Shown here: one piece after another, positions 48,981 through 60,063 of the stretch
Position numbering within the stretch: position 1 is the stretch's first letter
Layout: every line of letters starts with the position of its first letter
Origin: CAVXYG01 sp963706835
GTDB lineage: Bacteria; Actinomycetota; Actinomycetes; S36-B12; GCA-2699445
DNA length: 64,000 nt
Assembly (NCBI GenBank): GCA_963706835.1
Contig: CAVPOB010000017.1
Coordinates: 186,001 to 250,000, forward strand
Direction: 5' to 3'
Notes under the pieces: model-generated
What the model was told of the DNA's origin: nothing
Database searches by the model: none
What the model saw: only the letters and a program-made list of their open reading frames with translations
Program-made: the position numbers and the translations under genes

Positions 48981-50267
48981 TCAGCGGTCCCGCAGCGTTT
49001 TGGGCAGGACCAGCCGCACGGTCTGACTATCGCTGGGCCGACCCGACCGCGAGCCCAGCACCGCCTGTTCATCGGGCTTCCCGCTGAGCACCTCGTTGAT
49101 GTAGGACGTGATCGCCCAGTCGGTGCCGACGTCGTAGCCGACCTTCTCCGACAGGAACCAGCGATGCTCCATCACCTCGTGAAACACCTCCGCCGGCTCG
49201 AGCTTGCCGACGAGGTCCTCGGGCACCGCTGAGACCACCGGCTCGAACACCTCGGTGAGCCAACGGTGGGCGCACACCTGCTCGTCCCGCGCCACCATGT
49301 TGCCCGAGGCGTTCTGGGCAGCGCGGAAGGCGTCCATATCGTTCAGCAGGCGACGGGCCTGGTTCTCCCCGACATCGAGTCCCGTGAGGCGCATCAGGCG
49401 ACGGCTGTGATGATCGGGGTCGACCACTTTCGCGCGCACCTTGACCCGGCCGCTGCTGCCGGAGCCCTCCACCTGCAGTTCGGCGATGTCGAAGCCGAGG
49501 TCGTTCAACTGCCTGATGTGGCTGTCCAGAACGTGGCGGTCGTCCTTGCTGATGGTGATGTCCCGGTTGAGCAGTTTCCACAGACTCTCGTACCGCGACG
49601 GCAGCTCCAGGGCCAACTCGACCGGGTCGAGGTGTTCCGGCAGCTTGCCGGCCGCCTGCAGGTCCATCAACTCCCCGGCGATGTTGGTCGTGGCGGTGTC
49701 GATGTCGTACCAGCGCACGCCGTCGCTGAGCGTGGCCTGCAGCTCTCCGGTCTCCGCATCGACCAGGTACGCGGCGAAGTCGCCGGCGTCGCGCCGGAAG
49801 AGCGTGTTGGACAGCGAACAGTCCTTCCACGCGAACCCGACCAGGTGCAGCCGCACGATGAGCAGTACTTGCGCATCGACGAGTCGGGTCAGCGTGTCGT
49901 CGCGCAACTGTCCGGAGAACAGGGCGCGGTAGGGCAGCGAGAACGGCAGGTGCCGCGTGATGAGCACGGAGTCGAGCGGATTGCCGGCCTCATCCTCGCG
50001 GTTGCGGACAATCCCGACCGCTTTGACGCTGGGCACGCCGAGCTTGCGCAACTCGCGCAGCATGTCGTACTCGTGCAGCGCCAGCGCGGCGCTGATCTCC
50101 TTCAGGGCGTAGACCTTGTCCCCGATCCGGGTGAAGCGCACCACGTGACGGGAGATGCCGCGCGGCAGGGCGACGACATACTCCTCCGGCCACTCCTCCA
50201 ACGGCGTCGACCAGGGCAGGAACAACAGGTCGTTGTCATCGAGCGAGCCCGTGATTTTCAGCGCCAT
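48981..50267 (-). CDS. DUF4032 protein with kinase-like N-terminal domain
   Basis: The 428-residue protein has a lipopolysaccharide-kinase-like N-terminal half: VYALKEIS with the nucleotide-binding lysine, then FAWKDCSLSNTLFRRDAGDF and AAYLVDAETGEL, which resemble the catalytic and metal-binding loops of protein kinases (D-x4-N and DxE). The C-terminal DUF4032 half contains HRWLTEVFEPVVSAVPEDLV. The substrate is unknown. It is the last gene of the minus-strand oligosaccharide transport operon, 33 bases after malK, so a regulatory or sugar-related role is plausible. Confidence 0.82.
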   Translation of the reverse strand: MALKITGSLDDNDLLFLPWSTPLEEWPEEYVVALPRGISRHVVRFTRIGDKVYALKEISAALALHEYDMLRELRKLGVPSVKAVGIVRNREDEAGNPLDSVLITRHLPFSLPYRALFSGQLRDDTLTRLVDAQVLLIVRLHLVGFAWKDCSLSNTLFRRDAGDFAAYLVDAETGELQATLSDGVRWYDIDTATTNIAGELMDLQAAGKLPEHLDPVELALELPSRYESLWKLLNRDITISKDDRHVLDSHIRQLNDLGFDIAELQVEGSGSSGRVKVRAKVVDPDHHSRRLMRLTGLDVGENQARRLLNDMDAFRAAQNASGNMVARDEQVCAHRWLTEVFEPVVSAVPEDLVGKLEPAEVFHEVMEHRWFLSEKVGYDVGTDWAITSYINEVLSGKPDEQAVLGSRSGRPSDSQTVRLVLPKTLRDR

Positions 50268-50300
50268 GCCACCTCCTTGGTGCCGGCGCCGGCGTGTTCC

Positions 50301-51491
<1,191 letters not shown>

Positions 51492-51503
51492 GTCGATCCT
51501 TCC

Positions 51504-53375
51504 TCACTCCTGGTGAGCCCGCCGCGCTTGTGACCATCGCCAGATCCAGACGCCCGGACCATCGCCCGGCAGGTGCCGGGGGTCGCTCGCAGGGTATGCA
51601 CTCACTGGGTACAGCCTGTCGAACTCTTGACCATCTTGCAGCCCCAACGCCTCGGTTGGCACCCGAATCGCCGGACCGGGTGCTCTGGCGAGCAGAACCA
51701 GGGCGGTCTCGTCTGCCGTTTCCCGCACGAAGACCAGTCGGTCGTCGTCGGTGTACAGCCACCGCAAGCCACCGCGCTGCAGCGCCGCACACCCGGCCCG
51801 CACCTTGGCCAGCGACCGATAAGCGTGCAGCGTGCCGGTGTCCCAAAGGTCCGGCCGGTGCCACGGGAAGGGTCGCCGGCCGTCCTCGCCCGACAGACCC
51901 TCCAGACCGATCTCGTCACCGGCCCAGATCATGGGCACGCCGGGCATGGTGAACATCGCGCCTGCCGCGACCTCGACCAGCGCCGGGTCACCGGTGATCG
52001 TGCGGATCCGGGGCGAATCGTGGCTGGAGATGATGTTCATGCTCGCGATGCGGTGCTGCCATCCGACGGCCGAGAAACTCTGCATCGAGGCCACGGCCGA
52101 GGAGCCCGGCACGCCGAGGCCAGCCGTCCCAGGGAATCCCCATCCAGTTGTCCAGCGGCAGTCGCCCGGTGTTCAGCCACGACCAGATCGGCTTGGTGAA
52201 GCCGGAGTAGTTCATGACGCCCTGCCATCCGGCACCGTCGAGGTCGTCCAGGAAGTCGTGGAAGTGCTCGCCGACCAGATAGGCATCCGGTCGCTCCTCC
52301 AGCACCGCATTGCGGACCGCCTCCGCCACATCGCGGTTGCGATCGGTGGCTCCGTATCGACCGGTCATGTTGGCTACATCGATGCGCCAGCCGTCCAGGC
52401 CGAAGTCGGGCCGCAGGTACCGGCGCACCGGGGCGTCGTCGGCGGTGACCAGTGCGCCGCAGCACCTCCGGGTTGCTGTAGTTCAACTTCGGCAGTGCCC
52501 GGTGCCCCATCCAGCCCACCCAGGCCCGCGGGTACTCGGTGAAGTAGTAGAACTGGGCGGTTGGCGCCGATCGGGTCGGACGTAGCGGCCCGGAACCACT
52601 CGTGATCGGACCCGGTGTGGTTGGTGGTGAGGTCCCCGATGATGCGCATCCCCCGGCGGTGCACCTCCTCGATCAGCGCCTGGTACGCCACATCGCCGCC
52701 GAGGAGCGGATCGATGTGCTCGAAGGTGGATGCGTTGTAGCGATGGTTGGAGGGCGCGGGGAACAACGGGGTCAGGTAGAGCAGGTTGGCTCCGAGGGAG
52801 GCAATGTGGTCGAGGTGGGCCGTCACACCGTGGCAGGTCGCCGCCGTAGAAGACGCGGGCACTGCCGTGGCCCTCCGGGATGGGGACATCGGCCCAGGGA
52901 CGCGGGATGGCCCACTGTGGCGGCGGCACTTCCACGGTCCCGGATCGCGCGAAACGGTCGGGAAAGATCTGGTAGGCGACCGCGCCCGGACAGCCAGTCC
53001 GGGCCGCCGGGATGGATGCTGCTGACGAAGTCGCCGGCGTCGCCGGGGTCGTAGTGCCGTGGGCCCGCCGCGGTGATCCACTGGTAGCCCGATGGCCCGC
53101 CGTCGGTCAGGAACCGGTAGCGCGTGACCGGGTTGACCTGCCGCAGGGCTGCCCGGTACCAGCGGTTGCCGAACGCATCGGTCCGGTCCAGCCACGCCGC
53201 GACACTGACGGGCTCGCCGTCGTGGACGTGCCGCACCGCCACCCTCGTGACCGGGCTGCCGACAGGTACCCGCAGCAGCACGTCGAAGGTGTCGCCGAGG
53301 TGCTGCGGGGGCTCCGGCAGGTAGGTCGGACGAGCCGTCGTGGTGCGGCACCTCATACCACTGCGCCGAGCCCAC
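51504..53375 (-). pseudogene. GH13 alpha-glucosidase/neopullulanase-like enzyme, six frameshifts
   Basis: Seven frame segments join into one alpha-amylase-family protein. In order they carry an N-terminal beta domain (FDVLLRVPVG, WYRAALRQVN), AVAYQIFPDRFARSG, HGVTAHLDHIASLGANLLYL, NHTGSDHEWF, YYFTEYPRAWVGWMG with LPKLNY, DFGLDGWRIDVANM (catalytic nucleophile Asp), AYLVGEHFHDF (acid Glu), and ISSHDSPRIRTI (third Asp). All catalytic residues remain. Every shift is one extra base, near 53332, 52990, 52845, 52567, 52455 and 52115. With few in-frame stops otherwise, sequence error is as likely as decay. The start GTG 53375 follows GGGGAG. Confidence 0.85.
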
Positions 53376-53401
53376 GGCATCGCTCCCCGCGCCGAACGCC
53401 G

Positions 53402-54352
53402 TCAGCCCTTGACCGCCCCAGCCGTCAGGCCCGTGGTCAGGTAGCGCTGGCTGACCGCGAACACGATGAGCATCGGAATGGCCGCCATCAGCGCGCCAGC
53501 GGCGAACAGTCCCCACTCCTGGAGGTTGCCGGAGACGTAGGAGTTCAGACCGACGGCCAGGGTGGTGTTGCGGATGTCCGGCAGCAGCGTGCGGGCGATC
53601 GCGAGCTCGTTGAACATGCCGGTGAAGGTGACGAAGAAGACCACCACGAGCACCGGCGCGGCCAAGCGCAGGATCAGCGTGAAGAAGATCCGCACATGGC
53701 TGGCGCCGTCGATCTTGGCGGACTCGTCGATCTCGACCGGGATGGTGTCGAAGAAGCCCTTCATCAGGTACGTGTTCACGCCGAGGGATCCGCCGAGGTA
53801 CACCACGATCAGTCCCGCGACTGTGCCCAAGCCCAGCGCCGGGAAGACCTCGGTCATCCGCACCAGGATGATGAAGATCGCGGTCAGGGCCAGCAGCTGC
53901 GGGAACATCTGCAGCAGTACCAGCGCCAGCAGGCCGGGCCGGCGGCCCTTGAAGCGCAGGCGCGAGAACGCGAATGCGCCCATCGCCGACATCATGGTCG
54001 AGGCCGACGCGACGGTCAGCGCGATCACCACGCTGTTGCGGAACCACACCGTGTATGGCCGCAGATCGCTGGTCAGCACGTCGGTGAAGTTCTGCGTGCT
54101 GAACTCCGAGGGCAGCAGGCAGCTGAACGCGGCGATGCCGGTCCTGTCCGGCGGGCAGGCCGCGGACAGCGAGCCCACCGGGTTCAGGGCGACGTTGATG
54201 ATGTAGAGGATCGGGAAGAAGGCGAAGGTAACGGCCAGCAGGGCAATCAGGTGTCGCCACCCGACGACAGCGAACCAGCGCGCTGGGGTCATCCTCGGAG
54301 CGGCGCGCAGCTTCTCCGTCGAGGCGGTCGTGGTTGCGGTCGACTCGCTCAT
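53402..54352 (-). CDS. malG: maltose/oligosaccharide ABC transporter permease MalG
   Basis: The 316-residue permease has six membrane helices, the first at about residues 34-52. The EAA loop EIDESAKIDGASHVRIFFTL contacts the ATPase. A periplasmic loop after helix 1 contains two cysteines (AACPPD, FSCLLP). Its ATG overlaps the malF stop by 4 bases. It is the only intact transport permease gene of the operon and, with MalF, forms the import channel for maltose or related oligosaccharides. Confidence 0.92.
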   Translation of the reverse strand: MSESTATTTASTEKLRAAPRMTPARWFAVVGWRHLIALLAVTFAFFPILYIINVALNPVGSLSAACPPDRTGIAAFSCLLPSEFSTQNFTDVLTSDLRPYTVWFRNSVVIALTVASASTMMSAMGAFAFSRLRFKGRRPGLLALVLLQMFPQLLALTAIFIILVRMTEVFPALGLGTVAGLIVVYLGGSLGVNTYLMKGFFDTIPVEIDESAKIDGASHVRIFFTLILRLAAPVLVVVFFVTFTGMFNELAIARTLLPDIRNTTLAVGLNSYVSGNLQEWGLFAAGALMAAIPMLIVFAVSQRYLTTGLTAGAVKG

Positions 54353-55994
54353 GCCTTGATCTCCTCGAGCCTCTTGGTGAGCCGGAATCCGTACGCCGAG
54401 ATGCCGCCCACGATGATGAAGATCAGCATCGACAGCGCCGAGGCGAACGCGAGGAACTGCTCCGAGGTCCCGAACGCTAATCGATAGGTGTAGGTGATCA
54501 ACAAGTCGGTTTGGCCGCCGTCGATCGGCGAACCCGGGAAGGGTCCGCCGCCGGTCAGCAGGTCGACCAAGGTGTAGTTGTTGAAGTTGAAGGAGAAGGA
54601 CGCGATGAGCAGCGGTGACACCGCGACCATCAACAGCGGCAGCACCACGGTGCGGAACGCCTTGAATCCGCTGGCGCCATCCACAAAGGCGGCCTCCTTC
54701 AGATCGCCCGGAATCGCGGTGAGCGCTCCGGTGACGACGATGAAGAAGTAGGAGTAGCCGATCCAGAGGTTGACCACCAGCAGCGACAGCCTGGCCAGCC
54801 ACGGTTCGCCGAGCCACCAGATGTCCGAGCCGATGATCTGGTTGATGATGCCGAAGTCGCGGTTCAGCATGCCCTTCCACACCAGGGCCGTCATGAAGAT
54901 CGGCAGGGCGTAGGGGACGATGAGGATCGCGCGGTAGATCTGCTGGCCGCGCATGCGGCGCTCCTGGAAGATCATCGCCATCAACAGCCCCAGCGCGAAC
55001 TGCATCAGCACCGTGCCGATGGCAAACGCGAAGGACCACAGCAAGATCGGGATGAAGTTCTGCCGAACACCCTCATCGGTGAAGATGCGCGTGTAGTTGT
55101 CGAAGCCGACGTTGACCGGCCACCCAGGCGTCAGGAACTCGCCCTGGTTGCCCGAGGCCTTCTCCGATGAGGGCGGGGAGCCGCTGCGATCGTCGGGATC
55201 GAACTGGTCGGTGGTGAACAGGCCCACATCGCCGTTCGCGAAGAAGACTTCGCTCGGTGACGACGTTGGTGAACGCATTCGCCTCCGGATCGTAGGCCAA
55301 CTCGGACTCCACGATGGATCCCCGGGTCGGGCTGGATGCCTTGATGTAGAAGCCCTGCTCGGGGTCGAACGGCACCGCCAGCGCCTGCCATTGCTGGTCG
55401 AGCTCGGGATCCCCCGCCAGCTGGCCCAGGTTGAGCGTCTCGTAGCCGTCTACGCCGGTGGCGACATCGCCCTCGAAGGTCGCACTCTCAGCGCGGCTCC
55501 AACTCGGTCGCCGAGCCGATGAAGGCCTCGCCGGTCTCCGGATCGGTGATCAGCATGAACACCTCGCCGCCCTGCTCGAGGGGCCGCACGTTCACCGAAG
55601 GCGAATCTGCGACCGGGCGCGTGTTCTGACTGATGATCGCCGCGACTGCCTGGTCCTGCTGAATGAGGTGGCCGGTGCCGTAGTTGGTGAAGGAGATGAA
55701 GAACGTGTAGCCGGCCGGGTACAGCTGGAACGCGACCAGGAAGGTCAGACCCGGCAGCAGATACTTCCAGGGCAGCGCGCCCTTCTGGAAGTACACGATG
55801 TTCATGGCGAGCACGATGATGCCGATGAAGATGGCCGCTGGCCACCAGTTGGCGTCGTACGCCTTGACGATCGCCCATATAGCCAGGACGTCGATCAAGC
55901 CCAGGACGAGCAGCTTGAGCACCCATACCGACAACGAACCAGAGGGGAAGCCGCCGAACGGCGACTTCCCCTCTGCAAAGGATGCACCGGACAC
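54349..55994 (-). pseudogene. malF: maltose/oligosaccharide ABC transporter permease MalF, two frameshifts
   Basis: Three frame segments make one permease. The N-terminal part (from 55994) has several helices and TFLVAFQLYPAGYTFFISFT. After a shift near 55491 the large periplasmic loop continues with DPEQGFYIKASSPTRGSIVE. After a second shift near 55262 the rest follows, PSEVFFANGDVGLF through the C-terminal helices with the EAA loop GDLKEAAFVDGASGFKAF. Both shifts are one extra base. The intact 309-codon C-terminal piece alone could not form a full permease. The large loop after helix 3 is typical of MalF. Confidence 0.85.
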
Positions 55995-56040
55995 GCCTAG
56001 TTCCTATCAGAAACGAAGGCCCGATGTCCGGCCGTCTGGG

Positions 56041-57284
56041 CTATGAACCCGAACCGATTCGCTCTTCGATGGTGGCCTGCGCCTCCTCAGTGGTGGCCAC
56101 CGGATCCTCACCGTCGAGGATCTTCTTCTGGGCCAGGCCCGCCTCTTCGTAGACGATGCCCATCTCGGTGTACGGCAGGTTCGGGAAGCCCGCCGTCGCC
56201 GAACTCCAGGATGGCCGCGATGATCGGGTCAGCGCTGGCTGCCTCGGCGGAAGCCGACCATGCCGGGGGTCGCGGATCGGCTGCGTAGATGCTGTCCATG
56301 AACTCGGTGTTCATCGTGGCATCCAGGAAGGCCTGCGCCGTCGTCTGGTTCGTGGAGTTCTGGTTCAGGAAGAAGCCCTGGGCGCCCACGATCGGGACCG
56401 ACGTCTCGTTCACGCCATCCCAGCCGGGCACCGGCTCGGCCTCGAACGGCACGCCGGACTCCTCGACCTTGCCCTTGTTCCACGGACCGGTGATCCAGTA
56501 CGGCAGCTGGCCGGCCGCCCACGCGGTCTGCCAGGTCGCCACCGGTGAAGGTCGACTTGATGACGCCGTCGGCCCCGAACTGGGCCCAGGCCTCGGCGAA
56601 GACCAAACCGCCCTCGCTGGCGATACCCACGTCGTTGACGTCGTAGTTGCCGTCGCCGTCCGGACCGCCGAAGAAGTAGCCACCGGCAGCCGAGAGGAAC
56701 GGGTAGGCGTGGTAGGCGTCGCCCTTGTCGCCGACCTGCAGGCCGATCGGGAACTGGGTCTTGCCCTCTGCCTGCAGCGCCAGACCGGTCTCAGCCATCT
56801 CGTTGATGCTGGCCGGGGATTCCGGCGCCAGGTCGGTGTTGCGGAACATCACGATGTTCTCGGTCGCGATCGGCACGCCATAGGTCTGCCCATCGACCGT
56901 GAACGCGTCCACAGCCGCGGGGTTGAAGTTGCCGCGGTTGTCACCGAGGTCGATCGGCGCGATCAGACCACTGGCCGCGAACTCACCGGACCAGTCGTTG
57001 GCCCCGATGAAGATGTCCGGGCCCTGCCCGGCGGGCGCCTGCTGCGCGTACTGGTCCTTCAGGTCGTCGAAGTTGATCTGCACGACCTCGACGGCCACAC
57101 CGTTCTCGTCGCCCCATGCCTGGGCCAGTTCGCCGACGGGCCCGGCTCGGTTCTCGTCGGCCCAGATCAGCAGCGAACCGCTGACGTCGCCGCCGCCGCC
57201 GTCTCCATCATCGTCGCTGCCACACGCGGTCAGACCGAGGGCGAGTACCGCCCCCAGGGCCAACCCCTGCTTCAGTCGGCGCAT
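56041..57284 (-). pseudogene. malE: maltose/oligosaccharide-binding lipoprotein MalE, two frameshifts
   Basis: A lipoprotein signal (LALGLTACGSDDDG) begins the protein at 57284. The body reads as an extracellular sugar-binding protein family 1: LLIWADENRAGPVGELAQAW, GPDIFIGANDW, TYGVPIATENIVMFRNTDL. After a shift near 56538 follow QTAWAAGQLPYWITGPWNKG and GAQGFFLNQNST; after a second near 56195, AGFPNLPYTEMGIVYEEAGL and a stop at 56041. Each shift is one extra base. It captures maltose or longer glucans for MalFGK. The gene heads the operon, with two dyads in its promoter. Confidence 0.85.
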
Positions 57285-57306
57285 TGTTGCTCCGTTCACT
57301 TGCCTA

Positions 57307-57329
57307 GCGCGCTGCATGCGGCAGCGCGC
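57307..57329. promoter_or_regulatory. inverted repeat upstream of malE (arms GCGCGCTGC / GCAGCGCGC)
   Basis: Nine-base perfect arms are separated by five bases, 22 bases upstream of the malE start. It may be an operator or may form an RNA hairpin at the 5' end of the mal transcript. Confidence 0.45.
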
Positions 57330-57385
57330 AAACCGCACCTCGCGGTCCTGAAGCAGACGCTAGTGCGTTCCCAGCGCATCCGCCC

Positions 57386-57400
57386 GTTGCGACAGGCAAC
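57386..57400. promoter_or_regulatory. LacI-type dyad GTTGCGACAGGCAAC
   Basis: Five-base arms GTTGC and GCAAC flank a five-base centre in the malE/deoC divergent interval. The TTGC...GCAA form is typical of LacI/GalR operators, which often control maltose operons. No LacI gene lies in the window. Confidence 0.4.
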
Positions 57401-57442
57401 AATCCGGTCACGAAGGGTTGCTGCGTGGGGAGGTTCTGAGGC

Positions 57443-58114
57443 GTGATTGGAGTGAATCGACGCGCTCGGCTCGCCGGGATGATCGACCACACGCTGCTCC
57501 GGCCCGAAGCAACCGCGGCTGATGTCGCCGCCCTGTGCCGGGAGGCTCGAGCGCTCGACGTTGCGGCGGTTTGCGTGTCGCCGACCTTGGTGGGTGTGGC
57601 CGTGGGCGAGTTGGCCGGGTCGCTGGCCGTGGCGTCGGTGTGCGGCTTCCCATCAGGCGCGCATCTTCCCGAGGTCAAGGCACGCGAGGCGGCCTCGGCC
57701 GTCGCCTCAGGCGCCACTGAGATCGACATGGTCGTGGACCTGGGTGCGGTGAAGGCCGGGCGGTTCGATCGCCTGGAACGGGAAATCCGAGTGGTGGTCG
57801 GTGCTGCGGAGGGGGCACTGGTCAAGGCCATCATCGAGTCGGCGATCCTCACCGACGATGAAATCGCCGACGCCTGCCGGGCGGCCATGCAGGCCGGCGC
57901 CGGCTTCGTGAAGACCTCGACGGGGTTCCACCCGGCCGGTGGCGCGACTGTGGCCGCGGTGTCGCTGATGCGCGCAACCGTCGGCCTGGCGGCAGGCGTG
58001 AAGGCCAGCGGCGGCATCCGGACCGCCGAGCAAGCTCTGGCAATGGTCGCAGCGGGCGCGGACCGGCTCGGGTGCAGCGCCACTGCGGCGATCCTGGCGG
58101 CAGTCGGCGACTGA
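57443..58114 (+). CDS. deoC: deoxyribose-phosphate aldolase
   Basis: The 223-residue TIM-barrel enzyme has the Schiff-base Lys157 in GAGFVKTSTGF, the proton-relay Lys188 region VGLAAGVKASGGIRT, and IDHTLLRPEAT with VCGFPSGAHLPEVK near the N-terminus. It cleaves 2-deoxyribose 5-phosphate to acetaldehyde and glyceraldehyde 3-phosphate in nucleoside breakdown. It is divergent from the mal operon. GTG 57443 is used; no strong ribosome binding site is visible before it. Confidence 0.94.
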   Translation: MIGVNRRARLAGMIDHTLLRPEATAADVAALCREARALDVAAVCVSPTLVGVAVGELAGSLAVASVCGFPSGAHLPEVKAREAASAVASGATEIDMVVDLGAVKAGRFDRLEREIRVVVGAAEGALVKAIIESAILTDDEIADACRAAMQAGAGFVKTSTGFHPAGGATVAAVSLMRATVGLAAGVKASGGIRTAEQALAMVAAGADRLGCSATAAILAAVGD

Positions 58115-58240
58115 GCCGAGCCCCGGCGTCGCGTGGCATGACACTCGAAGGTCGGCGGTGACGGTCGCGCGGGCATTCGACGCTGCGCTCGGCGCCACCG
58201 GGGCTCTTGACCGCGAGCGGCGGCCACCAACGGATTCCAG

Positions 58241-58666
58241 CTAGCGCCGCGCCCGTCCCCATCGCGGCGGACGCTCCCGGTACCCGCCGTCGGAGAGACC
58301 GGCCCAGCGCTCGAAGACATTCCGCGAGTGGAAGTCCCCCGTCGCGGTCCACGACCAGATGCTGGCCACTGCGTAGAGCAGCGGAAATCCGATCACACCC
58401 AGGCAGGCCGCCCACTGGGTCGCGTGGCGCTCCTCGTGCACCAGCAAGCGGTCGCGGCGCACGAGCCGCTCGTCGCGCAGGATGATGACGTTGCCCACCG
58501 TGAACGCTGCCCCCCGAGGCAAGGCTGCCCGGTACCCCGTCGCCAGGGTCAAGCCCCTCGGACCTGGCATCCTGCGGCACCTTGAGGCCGCGGCGATCAG
58601 CAGTCCGAGCGGGGTCCCCAGCGTCACCCAATTCGCAGCGGCTCGCAGACCGCCTCTGTCCACCAC
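58241..58666 (-). CDS. hypothetical protein with HExxH-like motif
   Basis: The 141-residue protein contains LLVHEERHATQWAACLGVIG, an HExxH motif followed by a conserved-looking tryptophan, then a hydrophobic segment (about residues 90-108). FTVGNVIILRDERLVRRDRL before it is beta-rich. Small actinobacterial proteins of this kind have a metalloprotease-like helix but no proven activity. It starts 60 bases before the tRNA gene on the opposite strand. Confidence 0.6.
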   Translation of the reverse strand: MVDRGGLRAAANWVTLGTPLGLLIAAASRCRRMPGPRGLTLATGYRAALPRGAAFTVGNVIILRDERLVRRDRLLVHEERHATQWAACLGVIGFPLLYAVASIWSWTATGDFHSRNVFERWAGLSDGGYRERPPRWGRARR

Positions 58667-58733
58667 CCCTGGAGTCTGGCCGCGCTCGGGCTGCGATGGC
58701 TACGGCACGTCGGCATTACACTGACTCGAGAAC

Positions 58734-58806
58734 GCCGGCGTGGCGCAATTGGCAGCGCACCTGTCTTGTAAACAGGTGGTTCCCGGTTCGAGTCCGGGCG
58801 TCGGCT
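58734..58806 (+). tRNA. tRNA-Thr (anticodon TGT)
   Basis: A full cloverleaf can be drawn: acceptor GCCGGCG paired with CGTCGGC (one G-T pair), a D arm around GCGCAATTGGCAGCGC, an anticodon stem CCTGT/ACAGG with loop CTTGTAA giving anticodon TGT, and a T arm CCCGG-TTCGAGT-CCGGG. The discriminator base is T and no CCA is encoded. TGT decodes ACA and ACN codons for threonine. The sequence to its right is patchy, so this 3' end could have served as an integration site. Confidence 0.93.
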
Positions 58807-59283
58807 CTGTATCGTCGCAGGTCAGGGGGCGGTTAGCCCTGCAGGGATGGCGCTGCCCAGGCCCGGATTGCCTACGGATTTGCCTACGATCGGGTCTTCG
58901 AGCGTTGTTCAGGCTACTCCCGAGCCGTCCGGCCGCACGAGCGAGCACGTCATGGACGCCGTGGGACCCAATGAACAGACTGCTCCTGTTCCGCGATCAG
59001 ATGCGTCTGTGGCGCCCCGAGGGGTGGAGGCTCGTGGGGGTCGACGTGGTGGAGACGTCGCACACCGGGCCCTACTGGATTGAGTCACTCGCGGCGGTAG
59101 GGGTCAGGTCGCTGGAGTCTGCGGCACGGCTTGCGCACTCGGAGAGTCCAACTCTGCGCGCCTTGCTGAGGCGACGACTCGAGCCGACTGGCTTCCGTTC
59201 GGTCGGTCGGTCACGGCCGCGGTTGAGGCCTCCGCCTCCCCTCGAGGTGGTCCCGGGCCGGAGCTCCGGGGGTTGTCGAGCCG
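58807..59283. other. gene-poor interval after tRNA-Thr
   Basis: The interval holds a TTGCCTAC direct repeat near 58868-58888 and a plus-strand open frame from 58971 reading LLLFRDQMRLWRPEGWRLVG with no recognised family. The frame runs antisense into the next gene and is more likely chance or a remnant. No integrase gene or second copy of the tRNA 3' end was found. Confidence 0.35.
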
Positions 59284-60063
59284 TCAGCTGCCATCTGAGT
59301 CGTCGGCTGGCCAAGCACGGTAGACCAAGCCCTTGTCTCCCATGGACGTCACCGTGAGCACGTTGCCGTCGACCTGCGCGGTGAACCCGTCACCGAGCAC
59401 GGACACCACATGGTTGTCCTGGCCGGCCAGATCGGCCGGGCAGTTACCGTCGGCGGCCAGTTCCGGCAGGAGCACCTCGGCCCCCGACTGCACCCACCTG
59501 CCCGACAGCGTGCGGCACCCGGTGCCGGCGGTCAGAGTCCCGTCGGACAGCAGCACCAGCGTGGCCGGCTGTCCATGTACCGACTGGACGGTGTCGCCGC
59601 TCACCAGTGACTCGAGCGTCCACGTGTTGTCGACGAGCGCCTCGGTCGGCACCGCCGGCCGTGGGTCGAACACCAATGGCGTGGGCCCGTCGAGTTGCAG
59701 CTGTCCACTCGCGATTGACCAGGACCGCACTTGGACGAGCGCATCGACGTAGGCCGCCTCCACGTCCATGACTGCCGGATCGCACCCCATGTCGGTGGAC
59801 GACACCTGGTCGAAGCGAACTGCTGAGCCATCGAGCACAACCCTCGCGCCGTAGCTGTTGCAGGCCGATCGTCCGCCAGCGGTCGTCCCGTCGATCGACA
59901 ACGTCACGGGGTAGCCGTCGACGACGTCGATGCCCTCGGCCAGAACCCAGTCGCCGGCCAGCGTCGCCGACGCGGGCGAGGGCGCCGCCGTGTCCCCGGG
60001 CTCAGCACACGCGGCCAAGGCAGCCACCACCGCCGCCATCAGCATGATCGAGCTCGCACGCAT
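59284..60063 (-). CDS. META-domain lipoprotein (two HslJ-like domains)
   Basis: The 259-residue lipoprotein has a signal ending LAAC. Two META domains follow: the first around LAGDWVLAEGIDVV and GRSACNSYGARV with STDMGCDP, the second around LVDNTWTLESLVSG and TAGTGCRTLSGRW. Each keeps the paired G-C-N/T and M-G-C-like cysteine motifs seen in HslJ/META proteins. The family is linked to stress and motility in Gram-negative bacteria; in actinobacteria its role is unknown. It faces away from the downstream accessory genes. Confidence 0.88.
   Translation of the reverse strand: MRASSIMLMAAVVAALAACAEPGDTAAPSPASATLAGDWVLAEGIDVVDGYPVTLSIDGTTAGGRSACNSYGARVVLDGSAVRFDQVSSTDMGCDPAVMDVEAAYVDALVQVRSWSIASGQLQLDGPTPLVFDPRPAVPTEALVDNTWTLESLVSGDTVQSVHGQPATLVLLSDGTLTAGTGCRTLSGRWVQSGAEVLLPELAADGNCPADLAGQDNHVVSVLGDGFTAQVDGNVLTVTSMGDKGLVYRAWPADDSDGS

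Noticed and set aside
58807..59283. Integrase or attachment-site duplication next to tRNA-Thr
   Set aside because: No integrase motif and no second copy of the tRNA 3' end were found in the window.
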